Assembly (NCBI GenBank): GCA_938082445.1
Contig: CALLLL010000324.1
Span: forward strand, 1 to 33,638
Direction: 5' to 3'
DNA: 33,638 nt
Source of the DNA: an uncultured bacterium
GTDB taxonomy: Bacteria; Hydrogenedentota; Hydrogenedentia; Hydrogenedentales; GCA-2746185
This document shows positions 33,104-33,638 of this stretch, piece by piece; the stretch's first letter is position 1, and each line of letters starts with the position of its first letter. The notes under the pieces were generated by a model that did no database searches, was not told the DNA's origin, and worked only from the letters and a program-made list of their open reading frames with translations. The position numbers and the translations under genes are program-made.

Positions 33104-33638
33104 ATGAGCGATACATTTAAGTCACATAAGCATGAATCAGACATTGTAGAAGCCTTGCTTGAAGGGAAAGATGCCTCTTCAGCGCAATTTTTATCTACGG
33201 CACAGACCCAAACGGTTGAGCAATGGTCTCAAATCATTTCAGCAGCACAATCGGATTTGCGCGAAACGGAACAATGTATCGTGGATTCCGTAATGGCTCA
33301 GATCGATAATGGCGTTGAACATGATGTGGCTTCTATCAAGAAGAAACATTCATCATTAGGGCAAGTAGTTGCTCTTGCAGCCATGACTTTATTGGTGGCT
33401 GGTTTGTTTATAGCCACTCAAGTTGGTCCTGCATCTGTTGAGACACAATTTCCTGTAGCTCAACAAGTTCAAGAGGTTGACGCAGCGAAATCGAATGATG
33501 GAGCGGTTGTAACCACCTCTTCTTTTCCGGTAACATCAATTTCAAGCGAAGGGAGTGTCGTTTTGTCGAACCAAGGTTCATCTGAATCGGTTATGATGAC
33601 CAGTGCACTCCGGTTGGAAGCAGTTAATGGGAATCTAA
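33104..33638 (+). CDS. Single-pass membrane protein, anti-sigma-like layout (cut by window edge)
   Basis: 178 codons are visible and the frame is still open at the edge. An N-terminal soluble region (1-85, acidic and Gln-rich, single Cys58) is followed by one transmembrane helix at 86-106 (GQVVALAAMTLLVAGLFIAT). A Ser/Val-rich, low-complexity extracytoplasmic part comes next. This layout (cytoplasmic domain, one helix, outer domain) is that of many anti-sigma factors, but no zinc-binding HxxxCxxC motif is present and I cannot name a family. The ribosome site is weak (GTAAG). Divergent from the SDR gene. The 187-bp gap upstream holds promoter-like sites for both. Confidence 0.62.
   Translation, partial: MSDTFKSHKHESDIVEALLEGKDASSAQFLSTAQTQTVEQWSQIISAAQSDLRETEQCIVDSVMAQIDNGVEHDVASIKKKHSSLGQVVALAAMTLLVAGLFIATQVGPASVETQFPVAQQVQEVDAAKSNDGAVVTTSSFPVTSISSEGSVVLSNQGSSESVMMTSALRLEAVNGNL

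Noticed and set aside
1-33638. CRISPR arrays, insertion sequences, prophage genes, attachment-site repeats at the tRNA
   Set aside because: I saw no regularly spaced repeats, transposase or integrase motifs, and no second copy of the tRNA-Glu 3' end.

Overview
The window is 33.6 kb of a bacterial chromosome with no insertion sequence, prophage gene or CRISPR array that I can see. It looks Gram-negative: there is an RlpA-type lipoprotein and a surface-sugar gene set resembling those of LPS or O-antigen loci. It is probably flagellated, because an FlgM-like anti-sigma gene sits behind an exact sigma-28 promoter. A Tat-exported Gfo/Idh/MocA oxidoreductase, a bacterial XPB-type helicase, AddAB and an NfeD/FloA operon together recall PVC-group or Hydrogenedentes/Lentisphaerae-like lineages. 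That placement is an inference; no rRNA gene is present to settle it. Base composition looks even and moderate across the window.

Layout: (1) 1-5000 holds the N-terminal part of a fatty-acyl-CoA ligase (- strand), a promoter-led membrane protein of unknown role (+), and a Gfo/Idh oxidoreductase with a sodium:solute symporter (-). (2) 4943-5450 is a 380-bp gene-free stretch with a candidate small RNA, then tRNA-Glu(UUC) and its terminator. (3) 5453-7147 is a sigma-28-driven unit on the - strand: flgM-like, RlpA lipoprotein, GT9 glycosyltransferase. (4) 7273-16630 has a DtxR-type regulator (+) facing a - strand repair operon: XPB-like helicase, addB, addA and a Nudix hydrolase. (5) 16669-21607 is a membrane-quality or microdomain operon on the - strand: long NfeD protease, a 103-aa unknown protein, short NfeD, a truncated flotillin, floA, and a K/Q-rich membrane-anchored protein, ended by a strong terminator. 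(6) 21635-23931 holds an inner-membrane protein, a CinA-like protein and a second RlpA-like protein (-). (7) 23976-32965 is a two-armed surface-sugar locus. The + arm has a GT-B-like protein, SIS isomerase, D-2-hydroxyacid dehydrogenase, methyltransferase-like protein and Gfo/Idh oxidoreductase. The - arm has an SDR, a dehydroquinate-synthase-like cyclase and a CMP-sugar synthetase homologue. A YhcH-family protein and an ECF-like sigma factor lie between the arms. (8) The right edge cuts a single-pass membrane protein with a sigma-28-like -10 element upstream.

The most interesting points are: a flotillin paralogue that keeps the membrane anchor and N-terminal region but stops where the SPFH domain should begin; the coupling of XPB to AddAB; and a sugar locus joining a sugar-phosphate-cyclase homologue (with a substituted active-site position) to a CMP-activating enzyme (with a Cys-rich insertion) and a methyltransferase-like protein with an eroded SAM motif. 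The CinA homologue has a degenerate amidase domain, and the second RlpA has lost its usual His. I did not find a system that I can call wholly new; the flotillin and sugar loci are the best candidates.
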